From NCBI GenBank assembly GCA_016936035.1, contig JAFGPU010000531.1, forward strand, positions 1 to 6,731: 6,731 nucleotides of DNA, in the 5' to 3' direction. Below the pieces are notes generated by a model. That model was not told the origin of the DNA, did no database searches, and saw only the letters and a list, made by a program, of their open reading frames with translations. This DNA comes from Acidimicrobiales bacterium. GTDB taxonomy: Bacteria > Actinomycetota > Acidimicrobiia > Acidimicrobiales > VFJN01. The translations under genes and the position numbers were made by a program. Positions 1 through 6,472 of the stretch are shown here, piece after piece; positions within the stretch are counted from its first letter, which is position 1; each line of letters opens with the position of its first letter.

Positions 1-1
1 C

Positions 2-856
2 TCGCTGTGCTTCCCCACCTTCCCCCGCTTCTGCGGGCAGACCTTCTCCGAGGGCAAGGACCGCGACCTCGGGCTGGCGTGCGTGCGCGCCTACAACGAC
101 TGGATGGTCGAGGAGTGGTGCGGCGACTCTGGCGGCCGCCTCATCCCGCTCATCATCGTGCCGCTGTGGGACGCGGAGCTGGCCGCCGCGGAGGTGCGCC
201 GCAACAGCGAGCGGGGCGTGCACGCGGTGTGCTTCAGCGAGATCCCCGTGCACCTCGGGCTGCCGTCGATCCACTCCGGCGAGTGGGACCCGTTCTTCGC
301 GGCCTGCCAGGACACGCAGACCACGATCAACATGCACATCGGGTCGTCGTCGCGCATGCCCGCCACCTCGTCCGACGCCCCCACGGGCGTGGCCGCCACG
401 CTCAGCTTCAACAACGCGATGGCGTCGATGAGCGACTGGCTGTTCTCCGGCAAGCTCGTGCAGTTCCCCGAGCTGACCCTGGCCTACAGCGAGGGCCAGA
501 TCGGCTGGATCCCCTACATCCTCGAGCGGGCCGACACGGTGTGGCAGGAGCACCGGGCCTGGGCCCACACCCACGACCTGGTCCCCGAGCCGCCGAGCAC
601 CTACTACTACCGGCAGATCTACGGCTGCTTCTTCCGCGACCGCCACGGCATCGAGTCCATCGACGTGGTCGGCCCCGACAACGTCACCTTCGAGACCGAC
701 TACCCGCACACCGACTCGACCTGGCCGCACACGAAGAAGGTGGCCGAGGAGCTGATGGCGGGCGTGCCCCAGGACGTGGTCGACAAGGTGATGCGCACCA
801 ACGCGGCCCGCATGCTGCACCTCGACCTCGCCACCCTCGACGAGAGCCGGATCTGA
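2..856 (+). CDS. Amidohydrolase family protein (Amidohydrolase_2 / ACMSD-like), 5'-truncated
   Basis: The reading frame is open from the left edge to a TGA at 854-856 and gives 284 residues without a start, so the N-terminus lies outside the window. Family members are usually about 380-400 residues, so roughly 100 are missing, including the expected N-terminal HxH metal motif. Visible family signatures are RLIPLIIVPLWD (fragment residues 46-57), a strand ending in NMHIGSSS with a candidate metal-ligand His112, and FETDYPHTDSTWPH (230-243), which matches the 'GSDYPHxD' motif carrying the catalytic Asp (here Asp233). The family folds as a cytoplasmic TIM barrel with a divalent metal and catalyses hydrolysis or non-oxidative decarboxylation of carboxylic substrates; the substrate here is unknown. 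The gene sits 9 bases upstream of a CoA ligase in the same frame, so the two are probably one transcript. The family call is firm, the reaction is not. Confidence 0.88.
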   Translation, partial: SLCFPTFPRFCGQTFSEGKDRDLGLACVRAYNDWMVEEWCGDSGGRLIPLIIVPLWDAELAAAEVRRNSERGVHAVCFSEIPVHLGLPSIHSGEWDPFFAACQDTQTTINMHIGSSSRMPATSSDAPTGVAATLSFNNAMASMSDWLFSGKLVQFPELTLAYSEGQIGWIPYILERADTVWQEHRAWAHTHDLVPEPPSTYYYRQIYGCFFRDRHGIESIDVVGPDNVTFETDYPHTDSTWPHTKKVAEELMAGVPQDVVDKVMRTNAARMLHLDLATLDESRI

Positions 857-865
857 CAGCCCGCC

Positions 866-2326
866 GTGCTCGCCTCCACCGTCCGGGAAGCCGCGCGCCG
901 GTTCGGCGACCTGCCCGCGTTCGTCGACCCCGACGGCTCCCCCGTCTCCTACCGCGACCTCGACCGCCGCTCCGACGCCGTCGCCGCCGGGCTCGCGGCC
1001 CGGGGCGTGGGCGAGGGCGACCGGGTGGTGCTGCGCCTGCCCTCGGACACCGGTTACGTCATCGCGTACGCGGCGGCCGCCAAGCTGGGGGCGATCACCG
1101 CCGGCGTCAACCCCCGGTTGGCGCCCCCGGAGCAGCAGGCACTGGTCGCGCTGGCCGACCCCGCGATCGTGCTGACCGATCCGGGCGAGCTGGGCGAGCT
1201 GCTCCGGGCCGGGACCGCGATCGTCGACCGGGACGGCGCCCCCCACCCCCTGCCCGACGACGGCGACCGGCCGGTCGCCATCGTCTTCACCTCCGGCACC
1301 ACCGGGCTGCCGAAGGCCGCCCTGTTCTGCGAGCGCCAGCTCGAGGCGGTGGCGATCACCGACACCGGTGGGGGCTGGGCGCCCCCCGGACGGCCCGGCC
1401 CCCCGATGCTGGCGTCGACCCAGTTCGCCCACATCGGCATCACCACCAAGCTGCCGTGGTACCTGCGGCTGGCGACGCGGACCCACATCCTGGGGCGCTG
1501 GCGCGCCGACGACGCGCTGCGCACCATCGCCGAGCAGCGCATGCCCACGATCGGCGGCGTCGCCCCCCAGCTGGCGCTGATGGTGCGCTCGCCCGAGGCG
1601 GCGCGCCACGACTGGGACCACGTGCAGACGATCGTCGTCGGGGGTGCCGCGTCGCCGCCCGCGCTGGTGGCCGCGGCGCGCGAGCGCTTCGGTGCCGCCT
1701 ACTCGATCCGCTACTCGTCGACCGAGTCAGGGGGCTGCGGCACCGGCACCGCGTTCGACGCCGACGACGACGAGGCCCTGCACTCGGTCGGCCGACCCCG
1801 CCCGGGAATCGAGGTGACCGTGCGGGACGAGGAGGGGCGGCCTCTTGCCGCTGACGAGGTCGGCGAGCTGTGGTTGCGGTCGCCCACGCAGATGTCGGGC
1901 TACTGGCGCGACCCGGAGACGACGGCGGCGACGATCGTGGACGGGTGGCTGCGCACCGGTGATCTGGCCCGCATCGACGAGCGTGGCCTCGTCCGGCTGG
2001 CGGGCCGCGTCAAGGAGATGTTCATCCGGGGCGGCTACAACGTGTATCCCGCCGAGGTCGAGGCCGCCCTCGCCGCCCACCCGGCGGTGGCCGAGGTGGC
2101 CGTGGTGCCCCGCCCCGACCCGGTCATGGGTGAGATCGGCGTGGCGGTCGTGGCGCCTCGCGACCCGGCCGCTCCTCCGACGCTGGCCGACGTGCAGGGG
2201 TTCCTGCGGGGACGGATCGCCGACTACAAGATGCCCGAGGCCGTCCGCATCGTCGCCGAGCTGCCGCTGACGCCGATGCTGAAGGTCGACCGCCGGGCCC
2301 TCGCCGCCCGCGAGGGCGAGCCCTAG
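866..2326 (+). CDS. AMP-forming acyl-CoA synthetase (class I adenylate-forming enzyme)
   Basis: Encodes 486 residues from GTG at 866, the first possible start after the in-frame stop of the preceding gene; no clear Shine-Dalgarno is visible, so translation may be coupled. Core motifs appear in order: the A3 phosphate-binding loop FTSGTTGLPK (141-150); A5 YSSTES (283-288), with Glu287 expected to help bind Mg-ATP; A7 GWLRTGD (360-366), with the ribose-binding Asp366; Arg381 and the hinge region GRVKEMF (380-386); A8 GGYNVYP (389-395); and A10 PLTPMLKVDR (467-476), with the catalytic Lys473. The enzyme should activate a carboxylic acid to an acyl-adenylate and then an acyl-CoA in the cytoplasm. 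It resembles FadD-type and medium or long-chain ligases; chain length or aromatic preference cannot be read. At 486 residues it is slightly short for the family but complete. A5 has Ser where Gly is common (YGxTE), and A10 lacks the usual Gly before Lys. Confidence 0.93.
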   Translation: MLASTVREAARRFGDLPAFVDPDGSPVSYRDLDRRSDAVAAGLAARGVGEGDRVVLRLPSDTGYVIAYAAAAKLGAITAGVNPRLAPPEQQALVALADPAIVLTDPGELGELLRAGTAIVDRDGAPHPLPDDGDRPVAIVFTSGTTGLPKAALFCERQLEAVAITDTGGGWAPPGRPGPPMLASTQFAHIGITTKLPWYLRLATRTHILGRWRADDALRTIAEQRMPTIGGVAPQLALMVRSPEAARHDWDHVQTIVVGGAASPPALVAAARERFGAAYSIRYSSTESGGCGTGTAFDADDDEALHSVGRPRPGIEVTVRDEEGRPLAADEVGELWLRSPTQMSGYWRDPETTAATIVDGWLRTGDLARIDERGLVRLAGRVKEMFIRGGYNVYPAEVEAALAAHPAVAEVAVVPRPDPVMGEIGVAVVAPRDPAAPPTLADVQGFLRGRIADYKMPEAVRIVAELPLTPMLKVDRRALAAREGEP

Positions 2327-2346
2327 ACGGATCCCCTCACCAGGCC

Positions 2347-2352
2347 TACCGT
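2347..2352 (+). promoter_or_regulatory. Possible -10 element (TACCGT) upstream of the tandem barrel gene
   Basis: The 76-base gap between the ligase stop and the next start contains TACCGT, which fits the loose actinobacterial TAnnnT -10 pattern. It would place a transcript start about 45 bases before the ATG at 2403. No convincing -35 box is visible about 17 bases upstream. The gap is longer than the other plus-strand junction, which makes a separate promoter reasonable, but the motif is short and could be chance. Confidence 0.2.
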
Positions 2353-2388
2353 CGACAGGGTCGAAGTCGGCGAACGTCGGCACGAGGC

Positions 2389-2395
2389 AGGAGGG
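2389..2395 (+). promoter_or_regulatory. Ribosome binding site AGGAGGG fixing the start at 2403
   Basis: A near-perfect Shine-Dalgarno, AGGAGGG, lies 7 bases before ATG 2403. The alternative TTG at 2397 would be only one base from it, which is too close. The ATG is therefore the start, and the protein begins MFIQIMQG. It is the strongest ribosome binding site noticed in the window. Confidence 0.8.
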
Positions 2396-2402
2396 CTTGA
2401 TC

Positions 2403-3020
2403 ATGTTCATACAGATCATGCAGGGCGCGTGCAGCAGGGAAGCCGAGATGCGCGACGCGATCGAACGGTGGCGCACCGACTGCGAGCCGGGCGCGGAGGG
2501 CTGGCTCGGCGGCACGTACGGCTTCACCGACGACGGCAGGTTCGTCGGCGTCGTCCGCTTCGCGTCCGAGGAGGCGGCCAGGGCCAACTCCGACCGGCCC
2601 GAGCAGGGGCGCTGGTGGTCGGAGACCGAGCAGCTGTTCGACGGTCCGGTGGAGTTCCACGACTGCCGGGACGTGTCGGTGATGCTGGGCGGCGGCTCGG
2701 ACGATGCCGGGTTCGTGCAGATCATCGAGGGCAAGGTCGACGACCCCGCCCGGATGCGCGAGCTGTTCGAGCAGAGCGGCGAGACGCTGCACGAGGCCCG
2801 TCCCGAGATCGTGGGCGCGACGCTGGCGATCGAGGACGACGGCACCTTCGTCGAGACCGTCGCCTTCACCGACGAGTCGACGGCGCGCGAGCACGAGCCG
2901 GCCGAGACGCCGGAACCGTTGCGCGCGCAGATGGACGAGGCCCACATGCACGACCTGCAGTACATGGACCTGCACCACCCGTGGTACACCACCCACGGCC
3001 AGCCGACCGCGCGCCACTAG
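2403..3020 (+). CDS. Tandem dimeric alpha/beta-barrel-like (ABM-like) protein of unknown function
   Basis: Encodes 205 residues from ATG 2403. The protein is an internal duplication. Unit 1 (about 2-91) opens with FIQIMQGACSREAEMRDAIE and continues with GFTDDGRFVGVVRFASEEAARA. Unit 2 (about 104-194) opens with FVQIIEGKVDDPARMRELFE and continues with AIEDDGTFVETVAFTDESTARE. The beta-alpha-beta-beta pattern is typical of the dimeric alpha/beta-barrel (ferredoxin-like) superfamily that includes antibiotic-biosynthesis-monooxygenase (ABM) and EthD-like proteins, which normally pair two chains. Two units in one chain suggest a built-in pseudo-dimer. There is no signal peptide or membrane segment. 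The C-terminal stretch HMHDLQYMDLHHPW is rich in His but shows no recognised metal motif. The protein may be an enzyme or a small-molecule binder; no reaction can be assigned. It stands at the end of the plus-strand group and converges on the SCO6745 gene. Confidence 0.85.
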   Translation: MFIQIMQGACSREAEMRDAIERWRTDCEPGAEGWLGGTYGFTDDGRFVGVVRFASEEAARANSDRPEQGRWWSETEQLFDGPVEFHDCRDVSVMLGGGSDDAGFVQIIEGKVDDPARMRELFEQSGETLHEARPEIVGATLAIEDDGTFVETVAFTDESTAREHEPAETPEPLRAQMDEAHMHDLQYMDLHHPWYTTHGQPTARH

Positions 3021-3033
3021 GCGACCGACGCGC

Positions 3034-3897
3034 TCAGCCGAACATGGCGGAGACGTCGGCGGGGTAGCCGCCCTCGCCCACCAACGCCCGCGACCACGGC
3101 GCGAGCGTGGAGAACAGCTCGTCGGCGCGGTCGCCGAGGCGATCGACGAGGTCGCGCTCGGCCCGGTCGGTGGCGGCTTCGATCTGCTCCCGCAGGTCCC
3201 GGCCGGCGTCGGTGAGGTCACCCTCCCCGTCGAGCAATCCGCGTTCGGTCAGCCGGGCGCGGGCGGCGGCGACGTCGTCGCCGTCCCACCCGCGCGTCCA
3301 CACGTAGCTGCCGGGCTCGATGCCCCACCACCGCTCGGTGAGCACGGTGATCTCGGTGGCGTCGACCCGCGAGATCCAGGCGGCGATGTGCCCGTCGCCC
3401 CGGTGCTCGCGCACCCGGTCGGCGGCCCGCCACAGACGTCCGGCCGGGTCGTCTGCGCCCGGTACCGGCAGGCCCGCGAGGCCGGCGAACAGCGGTCGAC
3501 CGGACATGTCGACGCCCTCGGTCAGCTCGAGCAGCACGTCCGCGGCCGCCACCATCGCCGCGGTCGGTTCGCCGACCATGCGCGCGAACTGATCGCGCGC
3601 CCCGGCCAGGCGGGCATCGAGCAGGGCCTGCGGCTCGGCCTTCTGCCAGCCACCGGTGACCGCGCGCTCGACGACCGCCGGCTTGAACGCAGCGAACACG
3701 CCCGACACCACGCGCCAGGGCGCCGCCCCCAGGGGGGCGCTGCGACTGCAGAAGTAGCCCTCGAAGTAGTTGAGGCCCAGCGCTTCGTAGCGTTGCTGTG
3801 CCTCGGGCGCGAAGTAGACCGCAGCTGCGAGCGGCTCGACCAGCTCGCGCAGCCGCCGAGCGGTCGTGTGCAGCTGGTCTGGTCGATCCGACGCCAT
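3034..3897 (-). CDS. SCO6745-family protein (SalK-like, helix-turn-helix-containing)
   Basis: Encodes 287 residues from an ATG at 3895-3897, preceded by a G-rich ribosome site (GAGGGGGG, complement of 3902-3909) 4 bases upstream. The protein resembles the actinobacterial family named after Streptomyces SCO6745. Supporting stretches are ALGLNYFEGYFCSRSAPLG (39-57), PWRVVSGVFAAFKP (60-73), the conserved REHRGDGHIAAW (163-174), and a winged-helix-like C-terminal part around 204-240 containing ARARLTERGLL and GDLTDAGRDLREQIE, which recalls MarR-type wings. No membrane segment or signal peptide is seen. The biochemical role of the family is not established; members are annotated variously as SalK or as hypothetical proteins, and DNA binding is inferred only from the C-terminal fold-like pattern. 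The start lies 42 bases after the stop of the diiron gene on the same strand, so co-transcription is likely. Its stop is 13 bases from that of the convergent barrel gene. Confidence 0.85.
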   Translation of the reverse strand: MASDRPDQLHTTARRLRELVEPLAAAVYFAPEAQQRYEALGLNYFEGYFCSRSAPLGAAPWRVVSGVFAAFKPAVVERAVTGGWQKAEPQALLDARLAGARDQFARMVGEPTAAMVAAADVLLELTEGVDMSGRPLFAGLAGLPVPGADDPAGRLWRAADRVREHRGDGHIAAWISRVDATEITVLTERWWGIEPGSYVWTRGWDGDDVAAARARLTERGLLDGEGDLTDAGRDLREQIEAATDRAERDLVDRLGDRADELFSTLAPWSRALVGEGGYPADVSAMFG

Positions 3898-3928
3898 GGC
3901 GCCCCCCTCGTGACTTGACCCGGCGGTC

Positions 3929-3934
3929 AGGCTA
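3929..3934 (-). promoter_or_regulatory. Possible -10 element (TAGCCT) before the SCO6745-family gene
   Basis: Read on the minus strand, the 42-base gap between the diiron gene and the SCO6745 gene holds GATAGCCT, a match to the loose TAnnnT -10 pattern. A transcript from it would start about 25 bases before the ATG. Any -35 box would lie within the end of the upstream gene, and none is convincing. This would be an internal promoter at most; the gap is also short enough for simple operon read-through. Confidence 0.18.
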
Positions 3935-3939
3935 TCGGG

Positions 3940-4665
3940 TCAGGACATCGCCTCCGCCGTCGCCGCCGCGTAGCCGGCGGCGAGCGCCTCGAGCTGGGTG
4001 GCGCCGTCACCCCGGTAGGACGAGCCGTGCATCACGGCTAGCGTCGTCGGGGCCAGGGCGGCCAGCCGCTCGAGTGTGGAGGGCACCGCCGGGCCGAGCG
4101 AGGTGCTGTGGAACAGCGCCTCGGTCTCGAGCGCCGGCTCGACGAGGTCGGACTCGGTCAGCGCCGGCACGGCGCCCGTGTGGGTGAAGAGGTCGCCGGC
4201 CAGCAGCGTGCCGGTCGTCTCGTCGAACCACAGCCCGCTCTCCCAGTTGTGGGGCACGTGCGGCGTGGGCAGGAACCGCAGGCGATGCGATCCGAGATCG
4301 AGCACCTCGTCGTCGGCCATGCCCCGCGGGGGCCGGTCGGCCATGTCGCTCAGCGACAGCAGGCACGCCATGTTCCCGTGCACGACCTCGGCGCCGGGGG
4401 CGTCAGCGAGCAGCAGGTTCATGGCCCCGCACTCGTCCGCCTCCACGTGCCCGAACGAGATCCACCGCAGCTCGGCGAGGGGGACGAGGCTCTGGATCGC
4501 CGCCGACACCAGCGGATGGAGCTGCCGCATGCCCGTGTGGAACAGGAAGGGCTGCTCGTCGCGCACCAGGAACTGGTTGAAGGTGAGCCCGCCGGGTGCG
4601 GCGTCGGGGATCAGGGTCGACAGCCTGAACGTGTCGGGGGCGATCTCGTCGATGGTGGTCTCCAC
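3940..4665 (-). CDS. Metallo-beta-lactamase-fold protein, flavodiiron (ODP) type, without flavodoxin domain
   Basis: Encodes 241 residues from a GTG at 4663-4665, with GAAAGG (complement of 4674-4679) 8 bases upstream as ribosome site. The N-terminus IDEIAPDTFRLST resembles flavodiiron proteins. The metal site follows the flavodiiron pattern HxExD rather than the classic HxHxDH of hydrolases: GHVEADE gives His73, Glu75 and Asp77; TPHVPHNWESG gives His139 (His136 is an alternative); AGDLF gives Asp158; VMHGSS gives His213. All six expected ligands are present, so a diiron centre is likely. Flavodiiron proteins reduce oxygen or nitric oxide and normally carry a fused flavodoxin domain, giving about 400 residues; this chain stops after the lactamase fold. 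It would need a separate electron donor, or it may act as an oxygen or redox sensor or a hydrolase. It probably shares a transcript with the SCO6745 gene downstream and perhaps with the LuxR gene upstream. Confidence 0.88.
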   Translation of the reverse strand: METTIDEIAPDTFRLSTLIPDAAPGGLTFNQFLVRDEQPFLFHTGMRQLHPLVSAAIQSLVPLAELRWISFGHVEADECGAMNLLLADAPGAEVVHGNMACLLSLSDMADRPPRGMADDEVLDLGSHRLRFLPTPHVPHNWESGLWFDETTGTLLAGDLFTHTGAVPALTESDLVEPALETEALFHSTSLGPAVPSTLERLAALAPTTLAVMHGSSYRGDGATQLEALAAGYAAATAEAMS

Positions 4666-4769
4666 TGCGCTGGCCTTTCGTCGGTGCCGCCGCCCGCTGT
4701 GGCGGCCTCGCGACCAGCATGCGCCGGGGGCGGCGACCGGACGTCGGGCGTACCCCCGATGCCGGACCC
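4666..4769 (-). other. Intergenic spacer (104 bases) between the LuxR-type gene and the diiron gene
   Basis: This is the largest non-coding gap in the window. It holds the hairpin described separately near its LuxR-side end and the GAAAGG ribosome site of the diiron gene at its other end. No clear -35/-10 pair, operator palindrome or small ORF with a ribosome site was recognised. The length would allow a separate promoter for the diiron and SCO6745 pair, but none can be pointed to. Confidence 0.5.
4737..4765 (-). terminator. Hairpin just after the LuxR-type gene, possible terminator or attenuator
   Basis: The sequence can fold as CCGG, a small interior loop, a 5-pair stem TCGGG/CCCGA with a 6-base loop, then CCGG again. 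The inner arms are 4744-4748 and 4755-4759; the outer arms are 4737-4740 and 4762-4765. It begins 4 bases beyond the stop of the LuxR-type gene. There is no U-tract on the minus-strand side, so it is not a classic intrinsic terminator. In such GC-rich DNA chance hairpins are common. Confidence 0.25.
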
Positions 4770-6440
4770 CTATTTCTCGCCGGCCGCCAGGCGCACCGAC
4801 AGCGCGGCCGCCTCGGCCCGGCTGCGCACCCCCAGCTTGGCGAGGACACGACCCACGTGGTGCTCGACCGTCTTGGTCGAGATGAAGAGGTGGTCCGCGA
4901 TCTCGGCGTTGGTGAGCCCCCGGGCGACCGCGTCGAGCACCTCGCGCTCGCGCCTGGTCAGTGCGCCGACCGCGGCGCCGACGTCACGCGGTCGGGAGCG
5001 CCCGGTGTCGCCCCACGAGCGCAGCAGGGCATCGGCCCGGTCGCGGGCGGGTCGGGCGCCGATCCGCTCGAAGCACGCCAGCGCCGCCCGGGCCTCGGCC
5101 ACGGCCGCCGGGATGTCGCCGCCGTCCGCCAGCGTCCCCGCCAGCGCCAGGCGGACGGTGCCCAGGGCCATGGGGCTGTCGCCGTCGGCCAGCAACGCCT
5201 TGGCCGCGGCGAACGCCGCCCGCGCCCCGGCGTCGTCGCCTGCGGCGGCCGCCACCCGTCCCGCCGCGGTCTCGGCCGCGGCCTGCACCGCGGCGAGATC
5301 GACGGTGTCGGCGACGACCCGCAGGTCGCCGGCGGCCGTCCGGGCCGCAGCGACGTCGCCGCGGGCGATCTCCACCTCGACGAGGGTGGCCATCAGGCGC
5401 GCCGCCCGCAGCGCGTCCCCAACCATCTCGGACAGCCCGCGGCGCAGCACCGCCGCCGCCATGTCCAGCTCGCCGCGCTGCTGGTGGACCCTGGCCAGCG
5501 GCGCGCAGCTCGTGACCCAGTCCTCGTAGGGCGCCAGCAGCTCGGCCGCCTCGTCGACACGCCCCTGGTCGATGCGCAGGTCGGCGAGGTGGGCGACGGT
5601 GAGGGCCCGGTGGGCGATGTTGGGGGCGTGGCGCGGGCCGAGAGCGTCGAGCAGCGCCTCCTCGGCCTCGGGCCAGCGGCCCGAGGCGCGCAGCACCGAC
5701 CCGTACGCGAGGCGGCAGTGGATGTGCAGCACCCGGGGACGGCCGTTCATCGCCTCGACGACCTGGGACATCATGGCCACCCACTCGGTGGCCCGGCGCA
5801 GGTCGGCCGCCCGGTCGCAGGCGGTGAGCATCGAGCAGTAGCAGACGCCGGCCGTGTCCCAGTCGACGCCCCCGGCCGTGATCCGGGCCAGCGCCATGTC
5901 GAGTCGGGCGAAGCCCTCGCGGGTGCGTCCCTGCGTGACGAGGGCCAGCCCACCGTCGGCGAGCGCCAGCGCCTCGAGGGCCGTGTCGCCGTGCTCGGCC
6001 GCGATCGCCAGGGCCCGCTCGGCGCTGGCGAGCAGGTCGTCGATGTCCGGCCGGTCGCACGCCATCGAGGCCAGCTCGAGGTGTCCCCACTCGGCGCAGG
6101 GGCCGACGCGCTCGAGCAGCGCCCGGGCCCGTTCGGCCCACCCCTGCGCCACCGCGCGGTAGCCGAGGTCGGCGCCGAACAGCCGCACCAGCTCGATGGC
6201 GGTGCGGGCCGCCCGCTTCGGGTCGCCCTCGTCGCACAGCAGGCGGAAGGCCACCTGCCATTCGCCGGCCGCCTCCAGGTAGCGCTCGTCGATCATGTGG
6301 AGGACACCGAGCAGGAACCGGCCCTCGCCGGACTCGTGCTCGGCGACGGCGGCCGTGGCGGCCGCGGTCGCGCCGTCGTAGTCGCCCGCCTCGAACGCCC
6401 CGTATGCCGAGGCCAGCAACTCGCCGGGTGCTGCCGCCAC
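4770..6440 (-). CDS. LuxR-type transcriptional regulator with TPR-like helical repeats
   Basis: From GTG at 6438-6440 this encodes 556 residues and ends with TAG at 4770-4772. Residues 494-547 form a LuxR/GerE helix-turn-helix: LTRREREVLDAVARGLT, NAEIADHLFISTKTVEHHV and GRVLAKLGVRSRAEA contain the expected conserved positions. Residues 1 to about 475 are alanine-rich paired helices in a tetratricopeptide-like pattern, for example GAFEAGDYDGATAAATAAV (14-32) and ASGRWPEAEEALLDALG (252-268). No Walker A site, receiver domain or PAS domain is seen, so it looks like a MalT/LAL-type regulator without the ATPase module. It should bind DNA in the cytoplasm; the ligand or partner read by the TPR part is unknown. 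The start is uncertain: the open frame extends to 6620, but that extension overlaps the thiolase and is low-complexity Arg/Pro/His, so it is rejected. GTG 6440 leaves a 32-base gap to the thiolase stop; no clear ribosome site is seen, and a TTG near 6419 is an alternative. Confidence 0.87.
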   Translation of the reverse strand: MAAAPGELLASAYGAFEAGDYDGATAAATAAVAEHESGEGRFLLGVLHMIDERYLEAAGEWQVAFRLLCDEGDPKRAARTAIELVRLFGADLGYRAVAQGWAERARALLERVGPCAEWGHLELASMACDRPDIDDLLASAERALAIAAEHGDTALEALALADGGLALVTQGRTREGFARLDMALARITAGGVDWDTAGVCYCSMLTACDRAADLRRATEWVAMMSQVVEAMNGRPRVLHIHCRLAYGSVLRASGRWPEAEEALLDALGPRHAPNIAHRALTVAHLADLRIDQGRVDEAAELLAPYEDWVTSCAPLARVHQQRGELDMAAAVLRRGLSEMVGDALRAARLMATLVEVEIARGDVAAARTAAGDLRVVADTVDLAAVQAAAETAAGRVAAAAGDDAGARAAFAAAKALLADGDSPMALGTVRLALAGTLADGGDIPAAVAEARAALACFERIGARPARDRADALLRSWGDTGRSRPRDVGAAVGALTRREREVLDAVARGLTNAEIADHLFISTKTVEHHVGRVLAKLGVRSRAEAAALSVRLAAGEK

Positions 6441-6472
6441 CGGGTGAACGGTAGTCGGCAGGGCGTCCCGAG

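Noticed and set aside
7..1854. Long plus-strand open frame across the amidohydrolase and ligase genes
   Set aside because: Its product is Arg/Pro/Gly-rich without motifs, while the other frame gives two recognisable enzymes; long shadow frames are expected at this GC content.
2397..2399. TTG as start of the tandem barrel gene
   Set aside because: It is one base from the Shine-Dalgarno; ATG 2403 has proper spacing and begins directly with the first strand of unit 1.
2399..2420. Direct repeat GATCATG (2399-2405 and 2414-2420) at the start of the barrel gene
   Set aside because: It mostly lies in coding sequence, is only 7 bases long and has no further copies; it is not convincing as an operator.
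1727..2992. Minus-strand open frame opposite the ligase end and the barrel gene
   Set aside because: It runs antisense across two supported genes, and its composition changes abruptly between Ser/Cys-rich and Arg/Gly-rich parts as a shadow would.
3719..3745. GC-rich inverted repeat around GCCCCCAGGGGGGC
   Set aside because: It is inside the SCO6745-family coding region and explained by the codons for the Ala/Pro/Leu/Gly-rich stretch at 54-60.
6345..6375. Short GGCGGCCG-like repeats
   Set aside because: They are Ala codon runs within the LuxR-type coding sequence, not a separate repeat element.
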